A DNA stretch of 64,000 nt, taken from NCBI GenBank assembly GCA_964566055.1, contig CAZMHI010000010.1, positions 31,279-95,278 of the forward strand, given 5' to 3'. The notes below the pieces were generated by a model. It was not told the DNA's origin. It ran no database searches and saw only the letters and a program-made list of their open reading frames with translations. This document shows, piece after piece, positions 16,158-24,668 of the stretch. The position numbers and the translations under genes are program-made. Numbering within the stretch: the first letter of the stretch is position 1; the number at the start of each line of letters is the position of its first letter. This stretch comes from TMED23 sp964566055 (GTDB lineage: Bacteria > Pseudomonadota > Alphaproteobacteria > Rhodospirillales > UBA2165).

Positions 16158-17234
16158 TTATTTCAGCGTCACCCGCAATTTGGTGCCGGCGGGGTGAACG
16201 CCATGACGCCACTGCAAGATGTAAGGTGTGGGTGGCCGCAAATCGGGCTGCACCAGCCAGAGCCGCCAAAGTTGCCGTTTGCGCTCGGGTTCCGGCCAAT
16301 CTTCGAAGCTTTCCCGGGTATGAAGCGCCACGCAATTGTTGGCCAATTGAATATCACCGCGCTCCAGCGACATCGCATAATGCAGCTCTTCGCAGATTTG
16401 TTCGGTAACTTTAATCCCTTCGGCTTGCGCGTCGGTTATATCCGGCGCATCCGCCAACATGTGGCCTTTTTCCATATGTTTGGGACCAAAAGCGACACAA
16501 AGCTTGTCATCAAGAAAATTGAAAACGGGGCTTTCGTAATAATTTTTTTCTTCACTTTTCATTTCGGCGTGCTTGGTCCAGCAATAGGGCTTGGCCATCA
16601 CCTCGACCAAATCAGGCCGGCGTTTCAGCAGTTCATTGTAAACCGAGATTGAACTTACGACTTTAGAAAGCCCACCGGATTTTGCCGTTTGAATGCAAAG
16701 CAAGCCCACGATATCCGTCTGGTCGCAATGATAATCCATCGTCACATTGGTTTGATACCCCCGATGATTCGGATTACTGTAATCGCGGCCTTCATCCCGA
16801 ATATGGCCGAGCATATCGCCCTCTGGATTATTAGACATGGCCTCACCCATATGGCGGCCTATGCCCCAGTAAATAGCAGCAGCATCAATCAACTCGATAT
16901 CGTCCATCGGCAGGCCGCGAATTAGGGCAATGCCTCTGCCATCTTTCAACTGGCTGTATATCTTGGGCAGAGTCTCGCCAAACGGACCGAGATCAAAATC
17001 GTCTTTAGAAGTCTCCAGCAAGGCATTTGGATCATCACCGAATTGATCCCGGTAGCGCTTGGCCATGGCTACAAGACCATCAACTTCGGAATTACTGAGC
17101 CGATACAACCAGTCATCAGAAACGGCTAATTCATCCTTTGTCCAGATCGACGGGTCAACCACCGGCTCACCGAGGCGGGCCGTATTTCGGAAAGATTTTT
17201 GGTCCGAACTATCCATGTCGATATCATACGGCAA
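16158..17234 (-). CDS. TauD/TfdA-like Fe(II)/2-oxoglutarate-dependent dioxygenase
   Basis: Predicted hydroxylase of 358 residues that couples oxidation of an unknown small substrate to decarboxylation of 2-oxoglutarate. The facial triad is visible as H169-x-D171 (MDYHCDQTD) and H305 (CVALHTRES); R324 (RQLWRLWL) is placed to bind the 2-oxoglutarate carboxylate. Conserved GRGIALIRGLP precedes the core. It is 10 nt downstream of the racemase-like gene, so the two form a leftward operon, divergent from the extradiol dioxygenase gene. Substrate unknown. Confidence 0.88.
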   Translation of the reverse strand: MPYDIDMDSSDQKSFRNTARLGEPVVDPSIWTKDELAVSDDWLYRLSNSEVDGLVAMAKRYRDQFGDDPNALLETSKDDFDLGPFGETLPKIYSQLKDGRGIALIRGLPMDDIELIDAAAIYWGIGRHMGEAMSNNPEGDMLGHIRDEGRDYSNPNHRGYQTNVTMDYHCDQTDIVGLLCIQTAKSGGLSKVVSSISVYNELLKRRPDLVEVMAKPYCWTKHAEMKSEEKNYYESPVFNFLDDKLCVAFGPKHMEKGHMLADAPDITDAQAEGIKVTEQICEELHYAMSLERGDIQLANNCVALHTRESFEDWPEPERKRQLWRLWLVQPDLRPPTPYILQWRHGVHPAGTKLRVTLK

Positions 17235-17244
17235 ATCGGGTGAA

Positions 17245-17967
17245 TTACTCCACTATTTCCTCAAGCGTCCACAATTTACCCAAATCATCGCGGGTGTCTT
17301 TGATGCCGTGTTTGCGCATCGCATACCAATAGGTTGCCGCGTTCGAGGACACAATCGGCCGGCCAAGCTGCTGCTCAAGCTCACCGATCATGCTGACCAT
17401 GCCAAGCGCCCCACCGACATGAAGAAAAGTGTCGACGTCATCGTGATCATTGCGTTTGAAAGCTTCAAGAATTTGATCGACGGTCACTTTGATAATGTCG
17501 ATGCTTTCTTTGACGTCGAGGCAAGTTGCGTATGGCACGCTAAAGCCGGCACTTTCGTAATAGGCCTGCACACTTTTCGAATAGACTTCCGACATTGGCG
17601 ATAGCACAGCAATGCGTTGAGCACCGATAGTTCTAAGTGCAGCCGCTGTGGCATCGGTCGCCGTCACCACCGGCACGCCCTTGGCGCCAGCTTCCAGCTG
17701 TCCAACATAATCGGCCTGGATATCCAGCGACCAGTTGCGCATCTCAATTGAATTCGCCGTAATGATCATATCCGGGTAGCAGCCTTGGCATTGCGGCAGT
17801 GTGGCCAGCACAGCTTCCCGGACTTTCTCATGATTGGAAATATCAAAACGGTACATTTGATTATTGACGCCCTCGGGGCGCATCATCTCATACTCCGGAT
17901 GCATGTTGGCGTTCTGTTGAGGGATGAGAAAAGCGAAAACGCCACGGGGTCCAAAACGATCCGGCAT
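17245..17967 (-). CDS. Asp/Glu racemase-superfamily protein lacking both catalytic cysteines
   Basis: A 240-residue protein of the maleate isomerase / arylmalonate decarboxylase / Asp-Glu racemase superfamily, recognisable from its overall pattern and C-terminal PIVSSNAATYWYAMRKHGI. At the two catalytic positions it has IITANSIEM (N72) and HVGGALGM (G185) instead of Cys, so classical two-cysteine racemase chemistry is not possible. Co-operonic with the Fe/2OG dioxygenase. Function unknown; a lyase or decarboxylase is conceivable. Confidence 0.8.
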   Translation of the reverse strand: MPDRFGPRGVFAFLIPQQNANMHPEYEMMRPEGVNNQMYRFDISNHEKVREAVLATLPQCQGCYPDMIITANSIEMRNWSLDIQADYVGQLEAGAKGVPVVTATDATAAALRTIGAQRIAVLSPMSEVYSKSVQAYYESAGFSVPYATCLDVKESIDIIKVTVDQILEAFKRNDHDDVDTFLHVGGALGMVSMIGELEQQLGRPIVSSNAATYWYAMRKHGIKDTRDDLGKLWTLEEIVE

Positions 17968-18113
17968 GATTAAATTTCCTTACAAATTTTTATTTACGCG
18001 ACCATACAGCCTAAGGCCAATAACATGAACGTTAAAGACAAAGATTATCCGTTACTTTTTCACTGTAAGCACGCTACAGTTAGTCATAATAATAATTTTC
18101 GGGAGAACTTAAA

Positions 18114-19097
18114 ATGGCGGCGAAACATTTTCATCATTTGGGTCTGGCGATCCCAGATGTTCCTGTACAAAAGAAATTTTATGAAGATTTCGGCCTGATT
18201 GGTGAAGAAACTGAAAATCGAGCTGTCATGAGCTGTGTTGGCCGCAATCAGGATCAGATTGTATTGACTGAAGCCGCCGAGCGCCAGCTGCACCATGTTT
18301 CCTATGGCACCGATGAGGAAGGCTTAGCGGCAGTTAAGAAAAATGTCGAAGCTAGCGACCTTGCCAAACTGATAGATTGCCCGAGCGAAACACCCTATGA
18401 CGGGCTCTGGATCGAAGACTTTGAAGGCGATGTTTTCAACCTGATGGTCGCCGAACCGGCGCCTTCAAAAGGGGGCCGGAATCCGTCAATACCTCACGAT
18501 GCCTTTCAAGCCAACGGCCCGGGACATTACGACCGCGTCAATAAAAAGGGCAGCATCTCTTATGAGACCCAGCCGGAACCTCACCGGCTCGGCCATATGG
18601 TGCAATTCACCACCAGCCTGACTAAGAAAGTTGATTTTTATCAAGGAATTTTGGGGTTGAAGCTCACCGATACGTGCGAAGGATTGATCGCCTTCATGCG
18701 CACGGCTGGCGGCTGCGATCATCATACCGTGGCGTTTTTGGAAACCGATAAGCCGGGCTTCCATCATGCTAGTTTTGAAATGGACAACGTCGATCATGTT
18801 GGGCTCGGTGGTCAGGCGATGCTTGAAAAAGGCTACCGCAACGGCTGGGGACTTGGCAGGCATGCCTTGGGATCAAACTTTTTCTGGTACATCCGTGATC
18901 CCCATGACGGCTTGTGTGAGTATTTTGCCGATATCGATTATATCGCCGATGACGATGCCTGGGAGGTCAATGACTGGCCAATGGATGTCGGCTTTTATTT
19001 ATGGGGACCAAATCCGCCGGAGGAATTTGGTATGAATTTTGAGGGCTGCAAAACCACGACCAAACCCGGTGCCGGCGGTAAGGGTGCCCGGAATTAG
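18114..19097 (+). CDS. VOC-family extradiol (type I) ring-cleavage dioxygenase
   Basis: A 327-residue two-domain vicinal-oxygen-chelate protein resembling catechol 2,3-dioxygenase. The N-terminal domain begins HFHHLGLAIPD; the C-terminal domain carries the likely Fe(II) ligands H161 (RLGHMVQF), H217/H218 (FHHASFE) and E269 (GLCEYFADID). RBS GGGAGAA precedes the ATG. It is divergent from the Asp/Glu-racemase-like and Fe/2OG dioxygenase genes, hinting at an aromatic or heterocyclic degradation module; the actual substrate is not readable. Confidence 0.86.
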   Translation: MAAKHFHHLGLAIPDVPVQKKFYEDFGLIGEETENRAVMSCVGRNQDQIVLTEAAERQLHHVSYGTDEEGLAAVKKNVEASDLAKLIDCPSETPYDGLWIEDFEGDVFNLMVAEPAPSKGGRNPSIPHDAFQANGPGHYDRVNKKGSISYETQPEPHRLGHMVQFTTSLTKKVDFYQGILGLKLTDTCEGLIAFMRTAGGCDHHTVAFLETDKPGFHHASFEMDNVDHVGLGGQAMLEKGYRNGWGLGRHALGSNFFWYIRDPHDGLCEYFADIDYIADDDAWEVNDWPMDVGFYLWGPNPPEEFGMNFEGCKTTTKPGAGGKGARN

Positions 19098-19103
19098 GTG
19101 CTC

Positions 19104-20123
19104 CTATTTCCAACCATTGTTTTGTGCGAAATCATCAAGCTCGCTGATATAAGCGTTCGCTTGGTCAGCGCTCAAAAAACTTGCTTCGAAGGAATTTCGG
19201 GCCAGGGTGTAGAGATCGTTTGCACCAAGATTAAGTGCTTCCGAGACCGCCAGATAATTAGCGTTAATATGCCCGCCAAAATAGGCTGGATCATCTGAAT
19301 TCACCGTCGGCTTGAGTCCTTTATCGAGCATTATTTTCAGCGGATGATTTTTCATATCATCAACGACACGGAGTTTGAGATTCGATAATGGACAAACAGT
19401 CAAGGCCATCTGTTCTTCTACGAGCCGCTCTACCAGCCGATCATCTTCAAGCGACCGGTTGCCATGATCAAGGCGGTCGATCTTCAAAATATCGAGCGCC
19501 TTCCATACATATTCCGGAGGGCCTTCTTCACCGGCATGGGCCATGGCTTTAAAGCCGGCTGCTCGAGCGCGATCAAACACCTCGGTATAGAGATTGGGCG
19601 GAAATCCAACTTCTGAAGAATCCAGCCCGATCCCCAGCAGCTGATCTTTAAATTTTATCGCTTCGTCGACCGTCGCCAACGCGCTTTCAATATCCATATG
19701 GCGTAAGATGCAAAATATTAGATGAGAGCTAAGACCATATTTTGTGTCCGCATCTTCCATCGCATGGGTAATGCTGTCGACAACTCGCTTAAACGGAATT
19801 CCTCGCGAAGTATGGGATTGTGGATCAAAAAATATCTCAGTGTGGCGGATATTTTGTTGGTGCGCTTTTTCGAGATAGGCCCAGGTGAGATCGTAAAAAT
19901 CCTGCTCTTCGATAAGAACATTGCAGCCTTGATAATAGATATCCAAAAAGTCCTGCAAATTTTCGAATTGGTATGCTTCTCGCAGTTCATCCACCGAAGC
20001 ATAATCGAGTTCGATGTGATTACGCTGAGCCAGCTCAAAACATAATTCCGGCTCCATTGTCCCTTCGATATGAACATGGAGTTCAGCCTTCGGCATTTGT
20101 TCAATAAGTTCCGGCGCAATCAT
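19104..20123 (-). CDS. Adenine deaminase (adenosine-deaminase-family type)
   Basis: Zn hydrolase of 339 residues, predicted to convert adenine to hypoxanthine. Zinc ligands H16 and H18 (ELHVHIEG), AHAGEEGPPEYVW, LDHGNRS and VNSDDPAYFGG are visible. The blocks EQDFYDLTWAYL and IFFDPQSHTSRGIPF closely resemble the Pseudomonas PA0148 class, which acts on adenine rather than adenosine; this specificity is inferred from remembered similarity. Overlaps guaD by 4 nt and is the last gene of the leftward purine operon. Confidence 0.9.
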   Translation of the reverse strand: MIAPELIEQMPKAELHVHIEGTMEPELCFELAQRNHIELDYASVDELREAYQFENLQDFLDIYYQGCNVLIEEQDFYDLTWAYLEKAHQQNIRHTEIFFDPQSHTSRGIPFKRVVDSITHAMEDADTKYGLSSHLIFCILRHMDIESALATVDEAIKFKDQLLGIGLDSSEVGFPPNLYTEVFDRARAAGFKAMAHAGEEGPPEYVWKALDILKIDRLDHGNRSLEDDRLVERLVEEQMALTVCPLSNLKLRVVDDMKNHPLKIMLDKGLKPTVNSDDPAYFGGHINANYLAVSEALNLGANDLYTLARNSFEASFLSADQANAYISELDDFAQNNGWK

Positions 20124-21427
20124 TCGTCTCTCTCATAAACTTTAGCCCCATTCGCATAGGTCGCGCGGATGGCTCGATCATCCGCCAGCACGATTTGGGC
20201 AAACAATGTATCGGCTAGGCTGTCAACGCTCTGCATACGGTGGCGGATAAGATCGGTTGAGTTGAGATCAAGCACGGTGAGGTCAGCTTCAAAGCCCGGC
20301 GCCAGACGGCCGATTTTATCATCCAGGTGTAATGCCTGGGCGCCCCCTAACGTCAGCAAATGAAAAGCTGCAAACGGGCTCAGCGAAAAATCTCCAAACT
20401 GCGCGATTTCGTACGCCGCTTTCATGGTTGCAAATGGCGAGAGACTGGTGCCGCCACCGACATCAGTGCCAAGCGCAATCCGGGCGCCAGCATCCCGTAG
20501 TTTTTCGTATTCAAATAGGCCGCTGCCCAAAAACAAATTGGAGGTCGGGCAATGCACAATTGAAGTATCAGTCTCAACGGTCAGCGCGATATCAGCCTCC
20601 GAGAAATGAATGCCGTGACCATAAAGTGTGCGAGGCCCCAAAAGATTAAACCGCTGATAAACATCCAGATAGGATGAAGCTTCGGGAAAAAGTTCTGCTA
20701 CCCAGTTGATCTCATCGGTATTTTCGGAGACATGGGATTGCACATAAACGCCATCACTTTCCCGGTAGAGAGTTCCTGCAAGTTCCAATTGCTCCGGTGT
20801 CGAAGTTGGCGCAAAACGCGGCGTAATGGCATAGAGATTACGTCCTTTGCCGTGCCATTTCTCGATTAGGGATTTGGATTGATCGTAAGCCGATTGTGGC
20901 GTGTCACACAAATTGTCCGGCGCATGGCGGTCCATCAGGACTTTACCGGCCACCATACGCAAACCTAACCTCTTGGCCTCAGTAAAAAACGCATCGACGG
21001 ATTCTGGATGGATGGTGCAATAGACGGCACTGGTGGTGAAACCGTTTTTAAGTGATTCAGCCAAAAAGAATTTAGCCGTCGCCTTGGCATATTCTTCATT
21101 GGAAAATTTAGCTTCTTCAGGGAAAGTATAGGTATTAAGCCAATCGATCAGTTTGGCACCGTAGGATGCAATCACACTCATCTGCGGATAGTGGACATGA
21201 CCGTCAATAAAACCGGGTAAAATTAAACCATCACCATGATCGACGATTTCAGCCCCTGCAGGCACGGCAACGGAACTGGCATCACCAACTGTACTTATAT
21301 ACCCATTTTCAACAACGACGCAGCCCTTTTGCCAATAGTCATATTGGCTAGCATCTAAGCCGTCATTAAAATTCAGAACACGCCCCTTCAGGGCAAGCGG
21401 AACATTTATGTCAGGGTTTGCTGACAT
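20120..21427 (-). CDS. guaD: Guanine deaminase
   Basis: Amidohydrolase of 435 residues converting guanine to xanthine. The zinc-binding PGFIDGHVHYPQ motif, HVSENTDEINWV, LYGHGIHFSE, HCPTSNLFLGSGLF and ALGTDVGGGTS are all characteristic of GuaD. Its product feeds XdhAB, encoded upstream in the same direction. It lies about 77 nt after the BMP transporter gene, with a strong hairpin in between, and overlaps ade by 4 nt. Confidence 0.95.
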   Translation of the reverse strand: MSANPDINVPLALKGRVLNFNDGLDASQYDYWQKGCVVVENGYISTVGDASSVAVPAGAEIVDHGDGLILPGFIDGHVHYPQMSVIASYGAKLIDWLNTYTFPEEAKFSNEEYAKATAKFFLAESLKNGFTTSAVYCTIHPESVDAFFTEAKRLGLRMVAGKVLMDRHAPDNLCDTPQSAYDQSKSLIEKWHGKGRNLYAITPRFAPTSTPEQLELAGTLYRESDGVYVQSHVSENTDEINWVAELFPEASSYLDVYQRFNLLGPRTLYGHGIHFSEADIALTVETDTSIVHCPTSNLFLGSGLFEYEKLRDAGARIALGTDVGGGTSLSPFATMKAAYEIAQFGDFSLSPFAAFHLLTLGGAQALHLDDKIGRLAPGFEADLTVLDLNSTDLIRHRMQSVDSLADTLFAQIVLADDRAIRATYANGAKVYERDE

Positions 21428-21449
21428 GGCAGAATTTTCTTCTTTTTAA

Positions 21450-21490
21450 AATAAAGTTGGCGGGACCCGATTCATAAGACCGGGTCCCAG
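21450..21490 (-). terminator. Hairpin between the BMP-protein gene and guaD
   Basis: A perfect 8-bp GC-rich stem (GGGACCCG at 21462-21469 with CGGGTCCC at 21481-21488, loop 11 nt) lies just after the stop codon of the substrate-binding protein gene. On the minus strand it is followed by GCCAACTTTATTTT rather than an immediate U run, so it looks like an attenuating or mRNA-stabilising hairpin more than a full terminator. This arrangement is common behind abundant binding proteins. Confidence 0.5.
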
Positions 21491-21504
21491 CAACAAACGT
21501 CTGC

Positions 21505-22587
21505 TTATTTCGGTATGGTGCCGTCAACGCCTTCGACGTAGAAGTTCATACCGGCCAACATGCCATCATCAGCATTTTTACCAGCTGGCACGACGATTTT
21601 GCCAGCCTGGTTTTTGATCGGACCGGCAAAGGCGTGAACAGTGCCGTTAAACAGGCCCTCTTTGGCTTTTTCGGCCATGGCGACAACATCGGCGGGAATA
21701 GCTTTGTTATATGCTGCCATTTTCACCATGCCCGATTTGAAGCCACCCCAGGTATCCTGGGACTTCCAGGTACCATCGAGCACGGCTTTGGTGCGTTGGA
21801 TATAGTAAGCGTTCCAGTCATCGATGATCGCCGTCAGCTGAGCCTTTGGACCAAACGAAACCATGTCGGATGCCTGGCCAACCGCCCAAACTTTGTTTTT
21901 CTGGGCCTGTTGCAAGGGCGCAGGTGAATCGGTGTGCTGCATGATGATATCGGCACCCTGAGCGATCAAGGCTTTTGCAGCATCGGCTTCTTTACCTGGA
22001 TCAAACCAAGTTGAAACCCAGACAATTTTGATCTTAACGTTTGGATTAACTGACCGCGCGGCGATGATGGTTGCATTAATGCCCCGGATCACTTCCGGAA
22101 TCGGGAAAGAGGCGACATAGCCCAATACATTGGACTTGGTCATTTTGCCGGCAATCAGGCCAACGACATGACGGCCTTCATAAAACCGGGCTGAATAGGT
22201 CGAGACATTTTTTGACCGTTTGAAACCGGTTGCATGTTCAAAGCGCACTTTCGGAAAACGTTTGGCGACTTTGAGCGTCGGGTTCATATAACCGAACGAG
22301 GTGGTAAAGATCAGTTTGTGGCCTGAGCGCGCCAGCTTGGTAATCACCCGTGCAGCATCAGCGCCTTCCGGCACGGATTCGACATAAGATGTTTTCACCT
22401 GATCGCCGAATGTACGGGCAACCGCCAAGCGGCCCTGATTATGTTGATAGGACCAGCCATGGTCACCAATTGGGCCAACATAGACAAAACCAACTTTGGT
22501 TTTTTTCTCAGCTGCGTAACCAGCCGAAGCACCGACGACCATAGCGGCCGCTAACAGAGCTCCTAAAAATAGACGTTTTGAATTCAT
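21505..22587 (-). CDS. BMP-family ABC transporter substrate-binding protein (purine/nucleoside)
   Basis: Periplasmic binding protein, 360 residues from ATG 22587, which has GGAGG 5 nt or more upstream and begins a clear signal peptide (KRLFLGALLAAAMVVGASAGYAA). The motif KVGFVYVGPIGDHGWSYQHN marks the basic-membrane-protein (BMP/PnrA) family, whose studied members bind nucleosides. Followed on the other side by two permeases and a double ATPase. The setting between guaD and xdhB indicates uptake of purine bases or nucleosides. Confidence 0.93.
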   Translation of the reverse strand: MNSKRLFLGALLAAAMVVGASAGYAAEKKTKVGFVYVGPIGDHGWSYQHNQGRLAVARTFGDQVKTSYVESVPEGADAARVITKLARSGHKLIFTTSFGYMNPTLKVAKRFPKVRFEHATGFKRSKNVSTYSARFYEGRHVVGLIAGKMTKSNVLGYVASFPIPEVIRGINATIIAARSVNPNVKIKIVWVSTWFDPGKEADAAKALIAQGADIIMQHTDSPAPLQQAQKNKVWAVGQASDMVSFGPKAQLTAIIDDWNAYYIQRTKAVLDGTWKSQDTWGGFKSGMVKMAAYNKAIPADVVAMAEKAKEGLFNGTVHAFAGPIKNQAGKIVVPAGKNADDGMLAGMNFYVEGVDGTIPK

Positions 22588-22624
22588 CGTTTTCCTCCGA
22601 TTGAGATGTTTAAGTTTTTTCATT

Positions 22625-23548
22625 TTAACCTGATGCGTGGAAACTCCTGCCCAAACATGCAGGAGCGTTAAGTCTCGCCCGTGAACTGTCCCGTGATATG
22701 AGCACAAGAACCACTATGGTGGCAAGATAAGGTAACATGGACAGGAATTGCGGCGCGATCTCGACCCCAAATCCCTGAGCATGTAATTGAATAATCGTGA
22801 TACCGCCGAACAGATAAGCGCCAAAGAAGGCGCGCCAAGCTTTCCAGGAGGCAAAGACAACGAGCGCTAGGGCAATCCAGCCCCGGCCCGCTGTCATGTT
22901 TTCGACCCAAAGCGGCGTATAGGCGAGCGACAGGTAGGAGCCACCCAATCCCGCCATGGCGCCACCGAACAAGACACACGCCATTCTGATCTTATTAACG
23001 GAATAGCCAATGGAATGCGCGGCGTGGTGGTTTTCGCCAACCGCCCGGATCAGCAGACCCGTCCGTGTTTTGTTCAGCGTATAGGTAACCAGCACCACGA
23101 CAATAACAGAGGCATAGACCAGAATGTCATGGCCGAAAAGCAACGGTCCAAGAAACGGAATATCGCTGATGAACGGAATTTCCAGCTTGGGCAGGCCCGG
23201 GAAAGTTTTACCGACAAAGCCGTGCCCCAACAAGGCACTAAAGCCGAGCCCGAAAATTGTTAAAGCCAGACCGGTCGCCACTTGATTTGATAACAGATAA
23301 AGCGTCAGAAAACCGAAAATAAATCCTACTGCCGCTCCAGCCACAGCGCCGCCAAGAATGGCCAGCGTGGCACTGCCTGTGGTGACGCCAATACCGAAAG
23401 AAACAATCGCGCCAACAATCATCATGCCTTCGACACCGAGATTAAGCACGCCAGATTTTTCAACCACGACTTCACCAACCGCGGCAAATACCAAGGGCGT
23501 TGAGGCGGTTATAATTGTTAATAATGCGGGGACTAACCATTCAGGCAT
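22625..23548 (-). CDS. ABC transporter permease (NupQ/YufQ type)
   Basis: Inner-membrane permease of 307 residues, pairing with the next permease in a nucleoside/purine importer. ATG 23548 is chosen because AGGAGG lies 9 nt upstream inside the end of the preceding gene. Hydrophobic throughout, with the family motif GVLNLGVEGMMIVGA near the start and GRGWIALALVVFASW in the second half. The Shine-Dalgarno overlap with the upstream permease implies translational coupling. Confidence 0.92.
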   Translation of the reverse strand: MPEWLVPALLTIITASTPLVFAAVGEVVVEKSGVLNLGVEGMMIVGAIVSFGIGVTTGSATLAILGGAVAGAAVGFIFGFLTLYLLSNQVATGLALTIFGLGFSALLGHGFVGKTFPGLPKLEIPFISDIPFLGPLLFGHDILVYASVIVVVLVTYTLNKTRTGLLIRAVGENHHAAHSIGYSVNKIRMACVLFGGAMAGLGGSYLSLAYTPLWVENMTAGRGWIALALVVFASWKAWRAFFGAYLFGGITIIQLHAQGFGVEIAPQFLSMLPYLATIVVLVLISRDSSRARLNAPACLGRSFHASG

Positions 23549-23549
23549 C

Positions 23550-24668
23550 TTACGCACCCTCCTCATCTATCGCCATGGGCGGCGTCGCTGCTGCCGGCGC
23601 CACAAGAGCTGTGGCTTTACCAAAGCGGATGCGGTAACGCACCAGCACATCGCTGGCGAGCAAGAAAAACAACAGCATGCCCTGGAACACGCCGGTAACG
23701 GCATTGGGCAAATTCATCTCGATCTGCGCGTTGTCACCGCCGAGATAAGTCAGTGCCATCAACAACCCAGCAAACAAACATCCCACGGGATGCAACCGGC
23801 CCAGAAAGGCAACGATAATAGCGGTGAAACCATAACCGGGCGAAATGACCGGCACGATTTGGCCAATCGGGCCTGAGACTTCGATCATGCCGGCCAGACC
23901 GGCGGCACCGCCACTGATCATCAGCGTCAGCCAGATAATGTGCTTTTCCTTAAAACCAGCAAAGCTCGCTGCCATCGGCGCCATGCCGATAACCCGGATT
24001 TGGAAGCCGATCATATGGCGGGTCATCACCACCCAGGCAACGGCGACGCCAAACAAGGTCAATATCCAGCCGAAATGCAGCCGGGTTTCTTCCAGGATAA
24101 TCGGCACAATGGCAGCGTCATGGAACAGCCTTGATTCCGGGAAGTTTTGGCCTTCCGGGTCTTTCCACGGCCCATGAATAAGATAAGAGAGCACCAGCAA
24201 ACCGACATAAGTCAGCATCAGGCTGGTGAGAATTTCATTGGTGCCGTATTTGGTTTTGAGAAAAGCCGGGATCGCCGCCCAAGCCATACCGCCCAAAACA
24301 CCGGCAATCATCATCCCCGGCATTAATAAGGGCGAGTCGACATTGAAGAACAGCAGCGCCACGCCACCACCCGCCAGCGCGCCGATCGTCAGCTGACCTT
24401 CGGCACCGATATTCCAGACATTTGCTTGAAAACCGAAAGACAAGCCAACAGCGATGAGCACTAGAGGTGTTGCCTTAACGAACAATTCGGCAATACCATC
24501 CACGGAATTTAGTGGCTCAATAAAAAACGTCACAATGGCCTTTAATGGATCAACGCCCAAAATGGTGAACATGATTATGCCCGCAATGAAGGTCAGTATA
24601 ACAGCAAAAATCGGCGACCAATAAATCATCGAGCGGGACATCTCGCCCCGGAGTTCGAGCCTAAGCAT
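23550..24668 (-). CDS. ABC transporter permease (NupP/YufP type)
   Basis: Second permease of the same importer, 372 residues from ATG 24668. This start has AGGAG 7-8 nt upstream and overlaps the ATPase stop codon by 8 nt; a longer frame from 24692 is less likely. It carries the family blocks NIGAEGQLTIGALAGG and GYGFTAIIVAFLGRLHP, and about eight hydrophobic segments. Confidence 0.92.
   Translation of the reverse strand: MLRLELRGEMSRSMIYWSPIFAVILTFIAGIIMFTILGVDPLKAIVTFFIEPLNSVDGIAELFVKATPLVLIAVGLSFGFQANVWNIGAEGQLTIGALAGGGVALLFFNVDSPLLMPGMMIAGVLGGMAWAAIPAFLKTKYGTNEILTSLMLTYVGLLVLSYLIHGPWKDPEGQNFPESRLFHDAAIVPIILEETRLHFGWILTLFGVAVAWVVMTRHMIGFQIRVIGMAPMAASFAGFKEKHIIWLTLMISGGAAGLAGMIEVSGPIGQIVPVISPGYGFTAIIVAFLGRLHPVGCLFAGLLMALTYLGGDNAQIEMNLPNAVTGVFQGMLLFFLLASDVLVRYRIRFGKATALVAPAAATPPMAIDEEGA

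Noticed and set aside
22588..22707. 40-residue N-terminal extension of the BMP binding protein
   Set aside because: ATG 22587 starts a clean signal peptide with GGAGG upstream, and the extension would overlap the permease gene.
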